The notes under the pieces: model-generated | What the model was told of the DNA's origin: nothing | The model's input: only the letters and a program-made list of their open reading frames with translations | Databases searched by the model: none | Assembly (NCBI GenBank): GCA_018400565.1 | Contig: JAGYMP010000339.1 | Location: 1-6,286, forward strand | Direction: 5' to 3' | DNA length: 6,286 nucleotides | From: Bacilli bacterium | Lineage (GTDB): Bacteria > Bacillota_I > Bacilli_A > Izemoplasmatales > Hujiaoplasmataceae | Position numbers and translations under genes: made by a program | Shown: piece by piece, positions 1-6,215 of the stretch | Layout of the letters: each line of letters opens with the position of its first letter | How positions within the stretch are numbered: position 1 is the first letter of the stretch

Positions 1-1233
1 TCGATATTTTTCCGCGATGTTCGTCATCGCACTCGCAAAACGTTTGATTAGACGATCACCTGCTTTGTGGCCCAAAATATCATTATACACTTTTAAACCA
101 TCTAGGTCCATGAGGATGAGCGCATAAGTTTCATTGTGACGTTCAATATGGGGCTTGATACTCTCAAAATAATTACGGTTGTGCAGTCCGGTCATCAAGT
201 CATGGTTCATAACATAATCCATCTCATATGACATCCGCCGGCTCCTCGTGATGTCTTTGATGAGCAAAAGGATTCCTTTGTTTCTCGATAAAGGAAAAGA
301 TATTGTTTCTCTTTGGAGTAGGTAATATGTTTTCCTTTTGTCAAAAAAATCAATCGTTTCGCCAGGCTCCAACAAGACATTGTCTTCTTTTATGATCTGT
401 ATCAGACGAGATAGTTGATGGGTCTTGTGTTCAATGTCAAAACGGTTTTTTAAGTTTGCGGAAATCTGAATGACATTTCCCTTTGTGTCTGCGATTATGT
501 ACATTTGACCGATCTTATCCAAAAGAATCTTATTATGGCTTAGACGGAGTGTTATGGACGGATCGCCCAAGAGAAACGAACCATAAAGCGATGCAATGAG
601 AATGACGATGGACAGATACACGATATCTACGCCGAATATCAAACCGTCGTGACTCAGCAAAACGATGGACAGACAAGTGACGTAAGACAAAACCCGAACC
701 ATGGCTGGCCAGAGAAGATTGTCTACCATAAATGTATAAAAGAGATCGACCATCAACGATACAATCACAAACGACAGGATGAAAAAGACAAACACGCCTT
801 CCGCCATAAAAAAATACCGGACATATGAATGGGTGGAATCCGCTAATATGAACAAGCTTTCAACCGATGACCCTCTCATGAATGATTCTTTTGGCGGTAC
901 GATGATCAGGAATGACAAGTCAACCAAAAAAAAGATAAAGAAAACAGACAGAAGAATCGGCGATGATTTTTCGGTTCGATAAAAACGAAGGGCGTAAAAG
1001 AAGAAGAAAACAACCATCATCAACATAAGATGGTTGCTTTGGTATAACCACAGCACATCATCGGGACGCCCGAATAACTGCATGAAAATGACATAACCCC
1101 AGAGCACCAAAAGGAGGCTTGCGAAAGAGAACCGTCGATAACGTTTCATTCGCCCCCAAATGTCGATTCGCAACAAAGGCATGACTGAAAGCATTCCGGA
1201 CACCGTCATCAAAATCAATGTTGTGATGCCCAT
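1..1233 (-). CDS. 7TM-PAS-GGDEF membrane diguanylate cyclase (partial, C-terminus outside window)
   Basis: Seen: reading leftward from ATG 1233, the frame stays open for 411 codons to the window edge. Hydrophobic segments lie near residues 2-22, 36-54, 66-83, 91-113, 139-168, 180-198 and 202-223, giving about seven membrane helices like the 7TM sensor region found on some bacterial signalling proteins. A PAS-like cytosolic region follows (about 234-330, including IIADTKGNVIQIS). The GGDEF domain then begins: HDLMTGLHNRNYF (344-356) and MDLDGLKVYNDILGHKAGD (375-393). Known for the family: D376 would bind metal, and N384 and D393 would contact the guanine base. The GG(D/E)EF signature itself lies beyond position 1, so catalytic competence cannot be judged. 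Inferred role: membrane c-di-GMP synthase, or a degenerate GGDEF sensor. Start choice: ATG 1233 is the first ATG after an in-frame TGA, with GAAGGGGG 8 nt upstream. It is transcribed divergently from the M48 protease gene. Confidence 0.9.
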   Translation of the reverse strand, partial: MGITTLILMTVSGMLSVMPLLRIDIWGRMKRYRRFSFASLLLVLWGYVIFMQLFGRPDDVLWLYQSNHLMLMMVVFFFFYALRFYRTEKSSPILLSVFFIFFLVDLSFLIIVPPKESFMRGSSVESLFILADSTHSYVRYFFMAEGVFVFFILSFVIVSLMVDLFYTFMVDNLLWPAMVRVLSYVTCLSIVLLSHDGLIFGVDIVYLSIVILIASLYGSFLLGDPSITLRLSHNKILLDKIGQMYIIADTKGNVIQISANLKNRFDIEHKTHQLSRLIQIIKEDNVLLEPGETIDFFDKRKTYYLLQRETISFPLSRNKGILLLIKDITRSRRMSYEMDYVMNHDLMTGLHNRNYFESIKPHIERHNETYALILMDLDGLKVYNDILGHKAGDRLIKRFASAMTNIAEKYR

Positions 1234-1283
1234 GAATGCCGCCCCCTTCTTTATCGTAAATCATGATGGATGAATTGTTAACC

Positions 1284-1312
1284 ATTATATAAGAGATTGT
1301 TTTCTTTTTGAA
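1284..1312 (-). promoter_or_regulatory. Sigma-A promoter for the GGDEF gene
   Basis: On the minus strand TTCAAA (1312-1307, 4 of 6 matches to TTGACA) is followed by a 17-nt spacer and a perfect TATAAT (1289-1284). The predicted transcription start is near 1277, leaving a short leader of about 44 nt before ATG 1233. This is a motif match only. Confidence 0.6.
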
Positions 1313-1400
1313 TGGAAAATATTGTTGAATTAAAAAAGAAACAAATACCCCGGTTGGAATTTTTTGGTATCCATCGGATTGATGAAGACAAATAAAATCC

Positions 1401-1450
1401 ATTGACTACTGCCAGAGACACGATTGGCATGGGGGTTTATTCCCGTCAAT
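1401..1450. repeat. Nested inverted repeat that could fold as a three-way junction
   Basis: Outer arms ATTGAC (1401-1406) and GTCAAT (1445-1450) are perfect complements. Between them lie TGCCA (1410-1414) with TGGCA (1425-1429), enclosing 10 nt, and GGG (1433-1435) with CCC (1442-1444), extendable by one G-T pair. Together these allow a closed stem with two internal hairpins. The element ends just upstream of the rightward promoter, so it would not be in that transcript. It could be an operator region, part of another RNA, or chance. It matches no RNA class I can name. Confidence 0.35.
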
Positions 1451-1452
1451 AA

Positions 1453-1481
1453 ATGATTTTCATGCCTTTATATGATATAAT
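1453..1481 (+). promoter_or_regulatory. Extended -10 sigma-A promoter for the M48 protease gene cluster
   Basis: TATGATATAAT (1471-1481) matches the extended -10 consensus TRTGnTATAAT exactly. The -35 hexamer at 17-nt spacing is poor (ATGATT, 1453-1458, 3 of 6), as is common when an extended -10 is present. The predicted start is near 1488, giving an untranslated leader of about 210 nt before the protease start at 1702. It is the best promoter seen for the genes between 1702 and about 4063. Confidence 0.65.
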
Positions 1482-1521
1482 ATATAAGTGTTTTGATAAT
1501 CATTGATCTCAAGGGGAATAT

Positions 1522-1593
1522 ATGCCTCAACCATTGTCTGCGCAAGAATGGTTTCATATGTTGTTCGACGGTTTTCCCGCATATGCCCCATGA
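1522..1593 (+). CDS. Possible 23-aa leader peptide
   Basis: A short ORF starts at ATG 1522 and ends at TGA 1591-1593, encoding MPQPLSAQEWFHMLFDGFP plus AYAP. It is preceded by AAGGGGA (1511-1517), 4 nt before the ATG, which is a usable but close Shine-Dalgarno site. It would be the first ORF on the transcript from the 1471-1481 promoter. It has no similarity I recognise, no run of one amino acid typical of attenuation, and no membrane helix. It is in the same frame as the downstream protease but separated from it by several stops. It could equally be a chance ORF. Confidence 0.25.
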   Translation: MPQPLSAQEWFHMLFDGFPAYAP

Positions 1594-1686
1594 CGATTTT
1601 TTTGATCGGCCATGCATTGCCCAAATTCCCAATCATGCGCATAACCTTGTCAAATGCATATTGCAGAGATTTATCACATCATTTTC

Positions 1687-1692
1687 GGAGGA
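1687..1692 (+). promoter_or_regulatory. Ribosome binding site fixing the GTG start of the M48 protease
   Basis: GGAGGA at 1687-1692 lies 9 nt before GTG 1702. The upstream in-frame ATG at 1654 has no Shine-Dalgarno site, and the next in-frame ATG (1717) is 24 nt away. GTG 1702 is therefore the best supported start. Confidence 0.75.
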
Positions 1693-1701
1693 TTGATTCT
1701 C

Positions 1702-2949
1702 GTGGAACAAACCATCATGTGGTTGGTGTACGGTATTTTAATTGCCAGTTTTTTGATTGACACGTGGCTTGAAGCAAAGAATTATGCGAACATGGATGAA
1801 CCCATCCCTGATAATGTCAATGATATATATGAAGAGGAACAGTATCAGGAATGGCGCAAATACACAAAAGAAAACCACCTTTTCGGGTTGGTCGTTAAAA
1901 CCATCAATTTTCTGATTTTGATTGCTTTTCTCGCACTTGGTGTTTTCCGTGTTTTTGACAGATGGTCAGTCTCAATCGTCGGAGAGGATGCCTTGCTGAG
2001 GCCGGTATTGTTTTTGGGGTTTTATTTCTTTGTCTCCTTCTTTGTCGGATGTTTCACCGCATACCACCGAACATTTAAAATCGAAGAACGATACGGTTTC
2101 AATAGAACGACAAGAAAAACCTTTGTCACAGACAGAATTAAATCATTTGTACTAACCCTTGTTTTGGGCGGCGGCATCATCATTATGTTGTATTCGATAC
2201 ACCGTTCGTTTTCTTCCGGGTTCTTCTATGTTGCCTGGGCTGCGCTCGCCATCATTTTTCTTATCGTCAACCTATTGTATGTACCGTTGTTTGTGCCTCT
2301 TTTCAATAAACTCACCCCACTTGAAGATGATGAACTAAAACAGAAGATTGAATCATTCGCCGAGCAGGCCGGATACGAAATCAAGGCCATCAGTGTCATG
2401 GATGCTTCGAAGCGTTCAACCAAATTGAATGCATTTTTCAGTGGTTTCGGAAAATACAAGCGTGTGGTTTTATATGATACTTTGCTTGAGAAAATGGATG
2501 CGGATCAAATCCTTTCGGTGTTGGCACATGAAATCGGTCATAACAAACACCGTCATATCGTATACAATACGTTGATCGGGATATTAACGCTCTCCGTTTA
2601 TCTCGGCGTCCTGATTATGTTGCTCAACAATCCTGTTTTCAGTGAGGCTTTCGGATTCAGCGGGATGAATTTTGGCTTTTCACTTGTTTTATTCATGATT
2701 TTGACAGAGCCGATCTCTTTGGTTTTAAACGGCATCACATCCTGGTTATCAAGAAAGTTCGAGTATCAAGCCGATCGCTATTCGGTTATGCATACCCATA
2801 ACAAAACGGCACTGATTGATGCCCTGAAAGTGCTGTCGCGCGAGAATTTCTCGAATTTGACGCCTCATCCCATTTATGTGGCCGTTAAATATACCCATCC
2901 GCCGGTATCCGATCGCATTGACACCATCCAGAAAACAAAGGTTTCGTGA
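1702..2949 (+). CDS. M48 family (Ste24/CAAX prenyl protease 1-like) membrane zinc metalloprotease
   Basis: The product is a 415-aa integral membrane zinc endopeptidase. Seen: HEIGH zinc motif at residues 276-280 (context LAHEIGHNKHRH); third ligand E354 in FEYQAD; family signatures FNKLTPLED from residue 201, DASKRSTKLNAFF from 234, and the C-terminal THPPVSDRI (398-406). Several long hydrophobic segments lie in the N-terminal half, and two more lie between HEIGH and E354, as in Ste24/ZMPSTE24. Length matches the full family, and all zinc ligands are intact. Known for the family: eukaryotic members process CAAX proteins, while bacterial members probably act in membrane protein turnover. The natural substrate here is unknown. 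An ATG at 1654 would add 16 residues but lacks an RBS. It is first in a close plus-strand run, with the next gene beginning 4 nt after its stop. HtpX is a shorter M48 relative and fits less well. Confidence 0.93.
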   Translation: MEQTIMWLVYGILIASFLIDTWLEAKNYANMDEPIPDNVNDIYEEEQYQEWRKYTKENHLFGLVVKTINFLILIAFLALGVFRVFDRWSVSIVGEDALLRPVLFLGFYFFVSFFVGCFTAYHRTFKIEERYGFNRTTRKTFVTDRIKSFVLTLVLGGGIIIMLYSIHRSFSSGFFYVAWAALAIIFLIVNLLYVPLFVPLFNKLTPLEDDELKQKIESFAEQAGYEIKAISVMDASKRSTKLNAFFSGFGKYKRVVLYDTLLEKMDADQILSVLAHEIGHNKHRHIVYNTLIGILTLSVYLGVLIMLLNNPVFSEAFGFSGMNFGFSLVLFMILTEPISLVLNGITSWLSRKFEYQADRYSVMHTHNKTALIDALKVLSRENFSNLTPHPIYVAVKYTHPPVSDRIDTIQKTKVS

Positions 2950-2953
2950 TAGG

Positions 2954-3748
2954 ATGATGAATGTCGCAATCGTTCAAAACAAAGTGTATGAAAGAAAAGA
3001 AGATACCTTTGAACATATCGTTTCATTGTTGGACGATCTCGACGATGATGTTGACATGATAGTGTTTCCGGAGATGTTTTCGACACCGTATCAAGCGGAT
3101 TGTTTTCGTCCATATTCCGAAACGTCTCACGGTGAGTCCCATCGGTTTCTAAAAGAAATCGCCATGAAACACACTGCTGTAGTTGTCGGAGGAAGTGTTC
3201 CGGAACGAGCCGATGAACGCATTTATAACACGTCGTGGGTGTTTGATTCAGAAGGTAAACGGATTGCACATTATCGAAAACAGCATTTGTTTGCCGTTGA
3301 GTATCCCGACGGCACGGTTTTTGATGAAGGAGATGTTCTTACGGCGGGCCAAGAAGACGTCACGTTCGATACGGATTTCGGTCGTATGGGACTTATGATT
3401 TGCTTTGATGTCCGGTTTCCGTCCTTCGCCGAAAGGCTGACGGATTCAGGAGCCACATTTTTACTTGTGCCTGCTGCTTTTAACACATATACGGGTCCCA
3501 TGCACTGGCATGTCACAATGCGGGCAAGGGCAATCGACAATCAAGTCTTCTTGATGGCCGCAGGCCCCTCGAGGAACTCCTATGGTTCCTATGATCCATA
3601 CGGACATTCTTTGATCGTCGACCCACTAGGGAATATCATCAGCGAAGCAAACGAACAACCTGAAGTCATTCAAGCAGCCATAGACACACAATTGATTGAT
3701 CAAGCCAGACAGAGCATACCGATATATAATCTTCGCAATTTAAAATGA
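2954..3748 (+). CDS. Carbon-nitrogen hydrolase (nitrilase superfamily), NIT2/omega-amidase-like
   Basis: The product is a 264-aa soluble amidase. Seen: the complete nitrilase Glu-Lys-Cys triad at E40 (VFPEMF), K109 (YRKQHLF) and C150 (MICFDVRFP). The later block TGPMHW (180-185), then RARAIDNQVF, YGHSLIVDPLGN and the C-terminal RQSIPI, resembles NIT2/YafV omega-amidases. Known for that group: hydrolysis of alpha-ketoglutaramate or alpha-ketosuccinamate to the oxo-acid and ammonia; the related Nit1 branch hydrolyses deaminated glutathione. Substrate is inferred and other amides are possible. Length is typical. The start is ATG 2954, 4 nt after the protease stop. ATG 2957 directly follows, and the Shine-Dalgarno is poor (AAAGG at 2937-2941, AGG at 2951-2953), which suggests translational coupling to the upstream gene. 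Confidence 0.92.
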   Translation: MMNVAIVQNKVYERKEDTFEHIVSLLDDLDDDVDMIVFPEMFSTPYQADCFRPYSETSHGESHRFLKEIAMKHTAVVVGGSVPERADERIYNTSWVFDSEGKRIAHYRKQHLFAVEYPDGTVFDEGDVLTAGQEDVTFDTDFGRMGLMICFDVRFPSFAERLTDSGATFLLVPAAFNTYTGPMHWHVTMRARAIDNQVFLMAAGPSRNSYGSYDPYGHSLIVDPLGNIISEANEQPEVIQAAIDTQLIDQARQSIPIYNLRNLK

Positions 3749-3763
3749 TCGAGGGAGAGGTGG

Positions 3764-4063
3764 ATGAACATGACAGCGGACAAAAATATTAATTACAAAA
3801 AAAATCCTTTTGCGGATATCTATGAGAATAAGGAATACTATCAAAGACAAGGTGAGAAACGGAACACTGTTTTACGCATTGTTCTTTATATAATCTATTT
3901 TTCGGTGGGTGTTTTGTTTCCGTTTTATGGTTTCTTGATATTCGCGGTTGTATACGGAATACGGAAAGAAGATGCAAAATATGCCGCAGCGGGTTCCATT
4001 ATCGGTTTGGTTTTAGGATTTATGCTGCAATGCGTTCCCATCATTGATCAAGTGTTTCCATAA
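3764..4063 (+). CDS. Small membrane protein of unknown function
   Basis: The product is 99 aa and I do not recognise the family. Seen: a polar, charged N-terminus (about 1-34, with KKNPFADIYENKEYYQRQGEKR); a long hydrophobic stretch at about 36-66 that is either one long helix or a tight hairpin interrupted near FPFYG; a short loop (RKEDAK); and a second hydrophobic segment at about 73-93 with a GxxxG-like GSIIGLVLG. No signal peptide and no catalytic motif are visible. It begins 15 nt after the amidase gene behind a purine-rich site. GGGAG (3753-3757) serves ATG 3764, while GAGGTG (3757-3762) better serves ATG 3770, so the true N-terminus may be two residues shorter. Position suggests cotranscription with the protease and amidase. 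The role is unknown. Confidence 0.75.
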   Translation: MNMTADKNINYKKNPFADIYENKEYYQRQGEKRNTVLRIVLYIIYFSVGVLFPFYGFLIFAVVYGIRKEDAKYAAAGSIIGLVLGFMLQCVPIIDQVFP

Positions 4064-4064
4064 A

Positions 4065-4092
4065 AAAACACGAAATCAAACGTGTTTTCTTC
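4065..4092 (+). terminator. Possible weak or leaky intrinsic terminator
   Basis: AAAACACG (4065-4072) and CGTGTTTT (4081-4088) form a perfect 8-bp stem around an 8-nt loop, followed by CTTC. It starts one nucleotide after the stop codon of the small membrane protein. Only four of the pairs are the strong CACG/CGTG core, and most of the T-run sits inside the stem, so termination may be partial. Confidence 0.5.
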
Positions 4093-4147
4093 GTCGTTAT
4101 TCACCTGTCTATTCTCTAAGAAAAAAGTAACGAAGGGAAGAAGAACC

Positions 4148-5098
4148 ATGACGGAAAATACAAAAATGAAACTTCCCTATCTCGCAGGCATTTTGTTTTC
4201 ATCGATATTCGGCTTTACGTTCATGTTTACGAAAATCACACTGGATTACATCACCCCTCTCGGGCTTATCGCTTATCGGTTCCTGATCGCGTTCGTCACC
4301 ATGGAACTTCTGCGTGTTCTCAAAATCATTAAGATTGACATCAAAAAGTCGTCGAGGAGGAAACTGTTGCTGGTTGCCCTTTTGCAACCGGTTATGTATT
4401 TTTTGTTTGAAACATATGGTTTAAGGCTCACAACGAGCTCCGAAGCAGGTATGATGATCGCTTTGATCCCTGTCTTCGCGACCATATTCGGGATTATATT
4501 CCTTCATGAACGACCTGTTCGGGGACAAATCGTGTTTATTTTGTTGGGCGTTTCAGGCATCGTCTATATTCAACTTAACAAAATGTCCGGCGGTTTCAAT
4601 GCATCGGTTTTAGGCGGAATACTTCTCTTCTTAGCTGCGATCACCGCTTCGTTATTTAATATAGCATCGCGGGACGCACAGAAAAAAATGAAATCCTCTG
4701 AAGTCACATATGCCATGATGGCAATGGGCGCCATTGTTTTTAATGTCTTGTATATGGCTCAGCTTGCCTTCGAGGGTCGAATGAAGGATTATTTCTTAAA
4801 TTTAGCTCATCCCGAAGTCGTTTTACCGCTTTTGTTCTTAGGGATTGTCGCTTCGATTGTTGCGTTTTTTCTTGTGAATTACAGTTTGAGCAAGTTACCG
4901 GCACATGTTTCAAGTGTATTCGCGAATTTTTCTACCATCGTTGCGATCGCGGCCGGCACGCTTATTTTGGATGAACCGTTCCATGCTTACCATGTGATTG
5001 GTGGACTTATGATTATAACCGGTGTATACGGCACTGCCTGGTTGAACGCGAAAAAGAAAAAACGTCTTAAGCAGAAAAATGGCTCCGGAGGTGAATGA
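4148..5098 (+). CDS. EamA/DMT-superfamily transporter
   Basis: The product is a 316-aa inner-membrane protein with about ten TM helices in two homologous EamA halves (about 10-142 and 153-298). Seen: the half-ending motif occurs twice, as FLHERP (118-123) and LILDEPF (272-278), the internal duplication expected of this family. SSIFGFTFMFTKITL in TM1 and YRFLIAF in TM2 are typical. The C-terminal tail is strongly basic (KKKKRLKQK), fitting a cytosolic end. Known for the family: drug/metabolite transporters, often exporters of amino acids or other small metabolites. The substrate cannot be read from sequence. Start: ATG 4148 with AAGGGA (4133-4138) 9 nt upstream. A longer GTG start at 4082 would lie inside the preceding hairpin and is rejected. 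Its TGA ends one nucleotide before the next gene's ATG, implying a shared transcript. Confidence 0.92.
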   Translation: MTENTKMKLPYLAGILFSSIFGFTFMFTKITLDYITPLGLIAYRFLIAFVTMELLRVLKIIKIDIKKSSRRKLLLVALLQPVMYFLFETYGLRLTTSSEAGMMIALIPVFATIFGIIFLHERPVRGQIVFILLGVSGIVYIQLNKMSGGFNASVLGGILLFLAAITASLFNIASRDAQKKMKSSEVTYAMMAMGAIVFNVLYMAQLAFEGRMKDYFLNLAHPEVVLPLLFLGIVASIVAFFLVNYSLSKLPAHVSSVFANFSTIVAIAAGTLILDEPFHAYHVIGGLMIITGVYGTAWLNAKKKKRLKQKNGSGGE

Positions 5099-5099
5099 T

Positions 5100-5729
5100 A
5101 TGAACAGACGAAACAATATAGGCGAAAGACGCCGGATGATTGAATATGACTTGAAACAACATGGGATTCACGATCCGTCGGTCCTCAAAGCATTTGAAAA
5201 GATCGACCGTGCAGATTTTGTGCCTGAGCAGATGAAGAACGAAGCTTATGGTGATTTTCCCTTGCCAATCGGACACAGCCAAACAATCTCACAACCCTAT
5301 ATCATCGCATCGATGTTGCAGATGGTTAAGCCCTCAAAGGGAAAAAACGTGTTGGAGGTTGGGACTGGATCCGGTTATCAAACCGCATTGCTTGCTATCT
5401 TGTTTGATAACGTATATACAATTGAATATCTTGGCCCATTACAGGAAAAGGCCAAACAAGCTCTTGAAAAGTATTCCTTTTCGAACATCAAATACAAAAT
5501 CGGTGATGGAAAAGAAGGCTGGGATGATTATGCCCCCTTTGATTCAATCATCGTCAGCGCAGCTGCTTATGAGATCCCAGATCCATTAAAAGAACAGCTA
5601 TCCGTGGGGGGATACATGGCCATTCCCGTTGGGGGATTCATTCAACAACTGGTGTCCGTTCACCGAAAAAACGAGAAAGAATATGAAACCACCCGACACG
5701 GTGGGTGTCGTTTTGTGAGACTTCAGTGA
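5100..5729 (+). CDS. pcm: Protein-L-isoaspartate O-methyltransferase
   Basis: The product is a 209-aa cytosolic SAM-dependent enzyme (EC 2.1.1.77 by family) that methylates L-isoaspartyl residues in aged proteins and starts their conversion back to aspartate. Seen: the substrate-side block PIGHSQTISQPYI (56-68), including S60; SAM motif I VLEVGTGSGYQTA (84-96); the acidic-loop strand VYTIEYL (105-111); GDGKEGW (135-141); DSIIVSAAA (148-156); and the late PVGG (176-179) and CRFVRL (203-208) blocks. Length is close to that of typical bacterial enzymes, with nothing missing. Start: ATG 5100 is served by GGAGGTGA (5087-5094) with a 5-nt gap. That site lies inside the end of the EamA gene, so the two are likely translationally coupled. 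An in-frame ATG at 5079 precedes the Shine-Dalgarno site and is rejected. A terminator hairpin follows, so this is the last gene of the run. Confidence 0.95.
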   Translation: MNRRNNIGERRRMIEYDLKQHGIHDPSVLKAFEKIDRADFVPEQMKNEAYGDFPLPIGHSQTISQPYIIASMLQMVKPSKGKNVLEVGTGSGYQTALLAILFDNVYTIEYLGPLQEKAKQALEKYSFSNIKYKIGDGKEGWDDYAPFDSIIVSAAAYEIPDPLKEQLSVGGYMAIPVGGFIQQLVSVHRKNEKEYETTRHGGCRFVRLQ

Positions 5730-5742
5730 TTCCAATAACGCC

Positions 5743-5776
5743 AATCGGGCCATCCAAAATGGATGACCCGATTTCT
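5743..5776 (+). terminator. Intrinsic terminator after pcm
   Basis: Arms 5743-5756 and 5760-5773 pair over 14 positions with a single C-A mismatch, closing a 3-nt AAA loop. The stem includes AATCGGG/CCCGATT, and TCT follows. The stem is strong but the T-tract is short. It starts 13 nt after the pcm stop. Confidence 0.75.
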
Positions 5777-5884
5777 ATGATTGACCTCCCAAAAATTTGA
5801 GGGTGAGGGAGCTAAATTATGATTACCCATTCAACTATCATCTTAATCATGTTATAATTGAAATGAAAAATGATTAAAATCTTT

Positions 5885-5912
5885 AGAATACCGCGATTAT
5901 CAGCGATATTCT
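5885..5912 (-). terminator. 3' hairpin at the end of the 91-aa gene
   Basis: On the minus strand AGAATATCGC (5912-5903) pairs with GCGGTATTCT (5894-5885), including one U-G wobble, around an 8-nt loop. The hairpin begins within the stop codon (TAG, 5913-5911). It is followed by AAAG and then a TTTT run rather than an immediate T-tract, so it may be a terminator or an RNA-stabilising 3' structure. Confidence 0.4.
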
Positions 5913-5938
5913 AACATTGAAGGTTTTGGCGGTATTCT
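5885..5938. repeat. Three related 10-mers with alternative pairing
   Basis: On the plus strand: AGAATACCGC (5885-5894), GCGATATTCT (5903-5912) and GCGGTATTCT (5929-5938). The first is the exact reverse complement of the third and the reverse complement of the second with one change. The two right-hand copies are therefore direct repeats competing for the same partner. One copy lies inside the 91-aa coding sequence and one overlaps its stop. Confidence 0.7.
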
Positions 5939-6186
5939 CTTAATAGGTAGTACGCTTTTTCGTGCATATTCTTATTGAAGATGTATTCATCATGTTGTAT
6001 TTTTTCGATTTCCCTGTTGTACCATTTCAATACACGGTCCAAAACCAATTTTGCTTTTTGAGCATCATCATTGTCGATAGCTTCCTGCAGTTGTTCAGTG
6101 TAGCCCATCATAAAAGGATTACGTGTATACGTTTTGATAGTACCCACGATGCCTCTCAGTTCAATTGCGAATTCTGCTTTAGTCAT
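5911..6186 (-). CDS. Small helical protein of unknown function
   Basis: The product is 91 aa; no family recognised. Seen: no membrane segment or signal peptide, and a high content of charged and helix-favouring residues. The region from about 30 to 88 (EQLQEAIDNDDAQKAKLVLD, then RVLKWYNREIEKIQ and EKAYYLLREYRQ) looks like two or three amphipathic helices, possibly a coiled coil or small helical bundle. There is one Cys at the very C-terminus (C91) and no catalytic motif. The start at ATG 6186 is supported by AAAGGA (minus strand, 6201-6196) 9 nt upstream. It is convergent with pcm and has its own upstream signals (palindrome 6216-6232, TATAAT 6264-6259). A plus-strand ORF over the same bases lacks an RBS and is treated as antisense noise. 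A binding or regulatory role is possible but unproven. Confidence 0.75.
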   Translation of the reverse strand: MTKAEFAIELRGIVGTIKTYTRNPFMMGYTEQLQEAIDNDDAQKAKLVLDRVLKWYNREIEKIQHDEYIFNKNMHEKAYYLLREYRQNLQC

Positions 6187-6215
6187 AATATTTAATCCTT
6201 TCTTTGTGAGATTTT

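Larger units (their letters stand above)
1234..1701. other. Divergent intergenic region between GGDEF and M48 genes
   Basis: This 468-bp stretch has no convincing full-length gene. It holds the leftward promoter (1284-1312), an AT-rich stretch, a 50-bp nested inverted repeat (1401-1450), the rightward extended -10 promoter (1453-1481) and a leader of about 210 nt to the GTG start at 1702. That leader has a possible 23-codon ORF (1522-1593) and local inverted repeats: CATATG at 1555-1560 with CATATG at 1579-1584, and ATGCATT at 1612-1618 with AATGCAT at 1653-1659. I recognise no known riboswitch or tRNA here. Confidence 0.7.

Noticed and set aside
779..982. Plus-strand 67-aa ORF
   Set aside because: It is antisense to the membrane region of the GGDEF protein and has no RBS.
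1058..1402. Minus-strand 114-aa ORF overlapping the GGDEF start
   Set aside because: It is in a different frame from the well-supported GGDEF protein, spans its promoter and RBS, and has no recognisable domain.
1460..1642. Minus-strand 60-aa ORF in the M48 leader
   Set aside because: SD is weak (AAGG only), there is no good promoter (TTGACA at 1653-1648 but poor -10), and it is antisense to the predicted leader. Not excluded, but unsupported.
1493..1760. Two plus-strand ORFs (67 and 85 aa) over the M48 leader
   Set aside because: Neither has a good RBS, both overlap the M48 start region out of frame, and their composition is not protein-like.
5779..5812. TGACCTCCCAAAAATTT followed by GAGGGTGAGGGAG, resembling an insertion-sequence end
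   Set aside because: Only a vague resemblance; no transposase fragment, partner terminal repeat or target duplication is visible.
5830..5858. Plus-strand TATAAT (5853-5858) with TTCAAC at 17-nt spacing
   Set aside because: The -35 is poor and no plus-strand gene follows, so it is probably an AT-rich chance match between convergent genes.
5962..6195. Plus-strand 77-aa ORF antisense to the 91-aa gene
   Set aside because: It has no RBS, and its hydrophobic composition is what results from reading the opposite strand of a charged helical protein.
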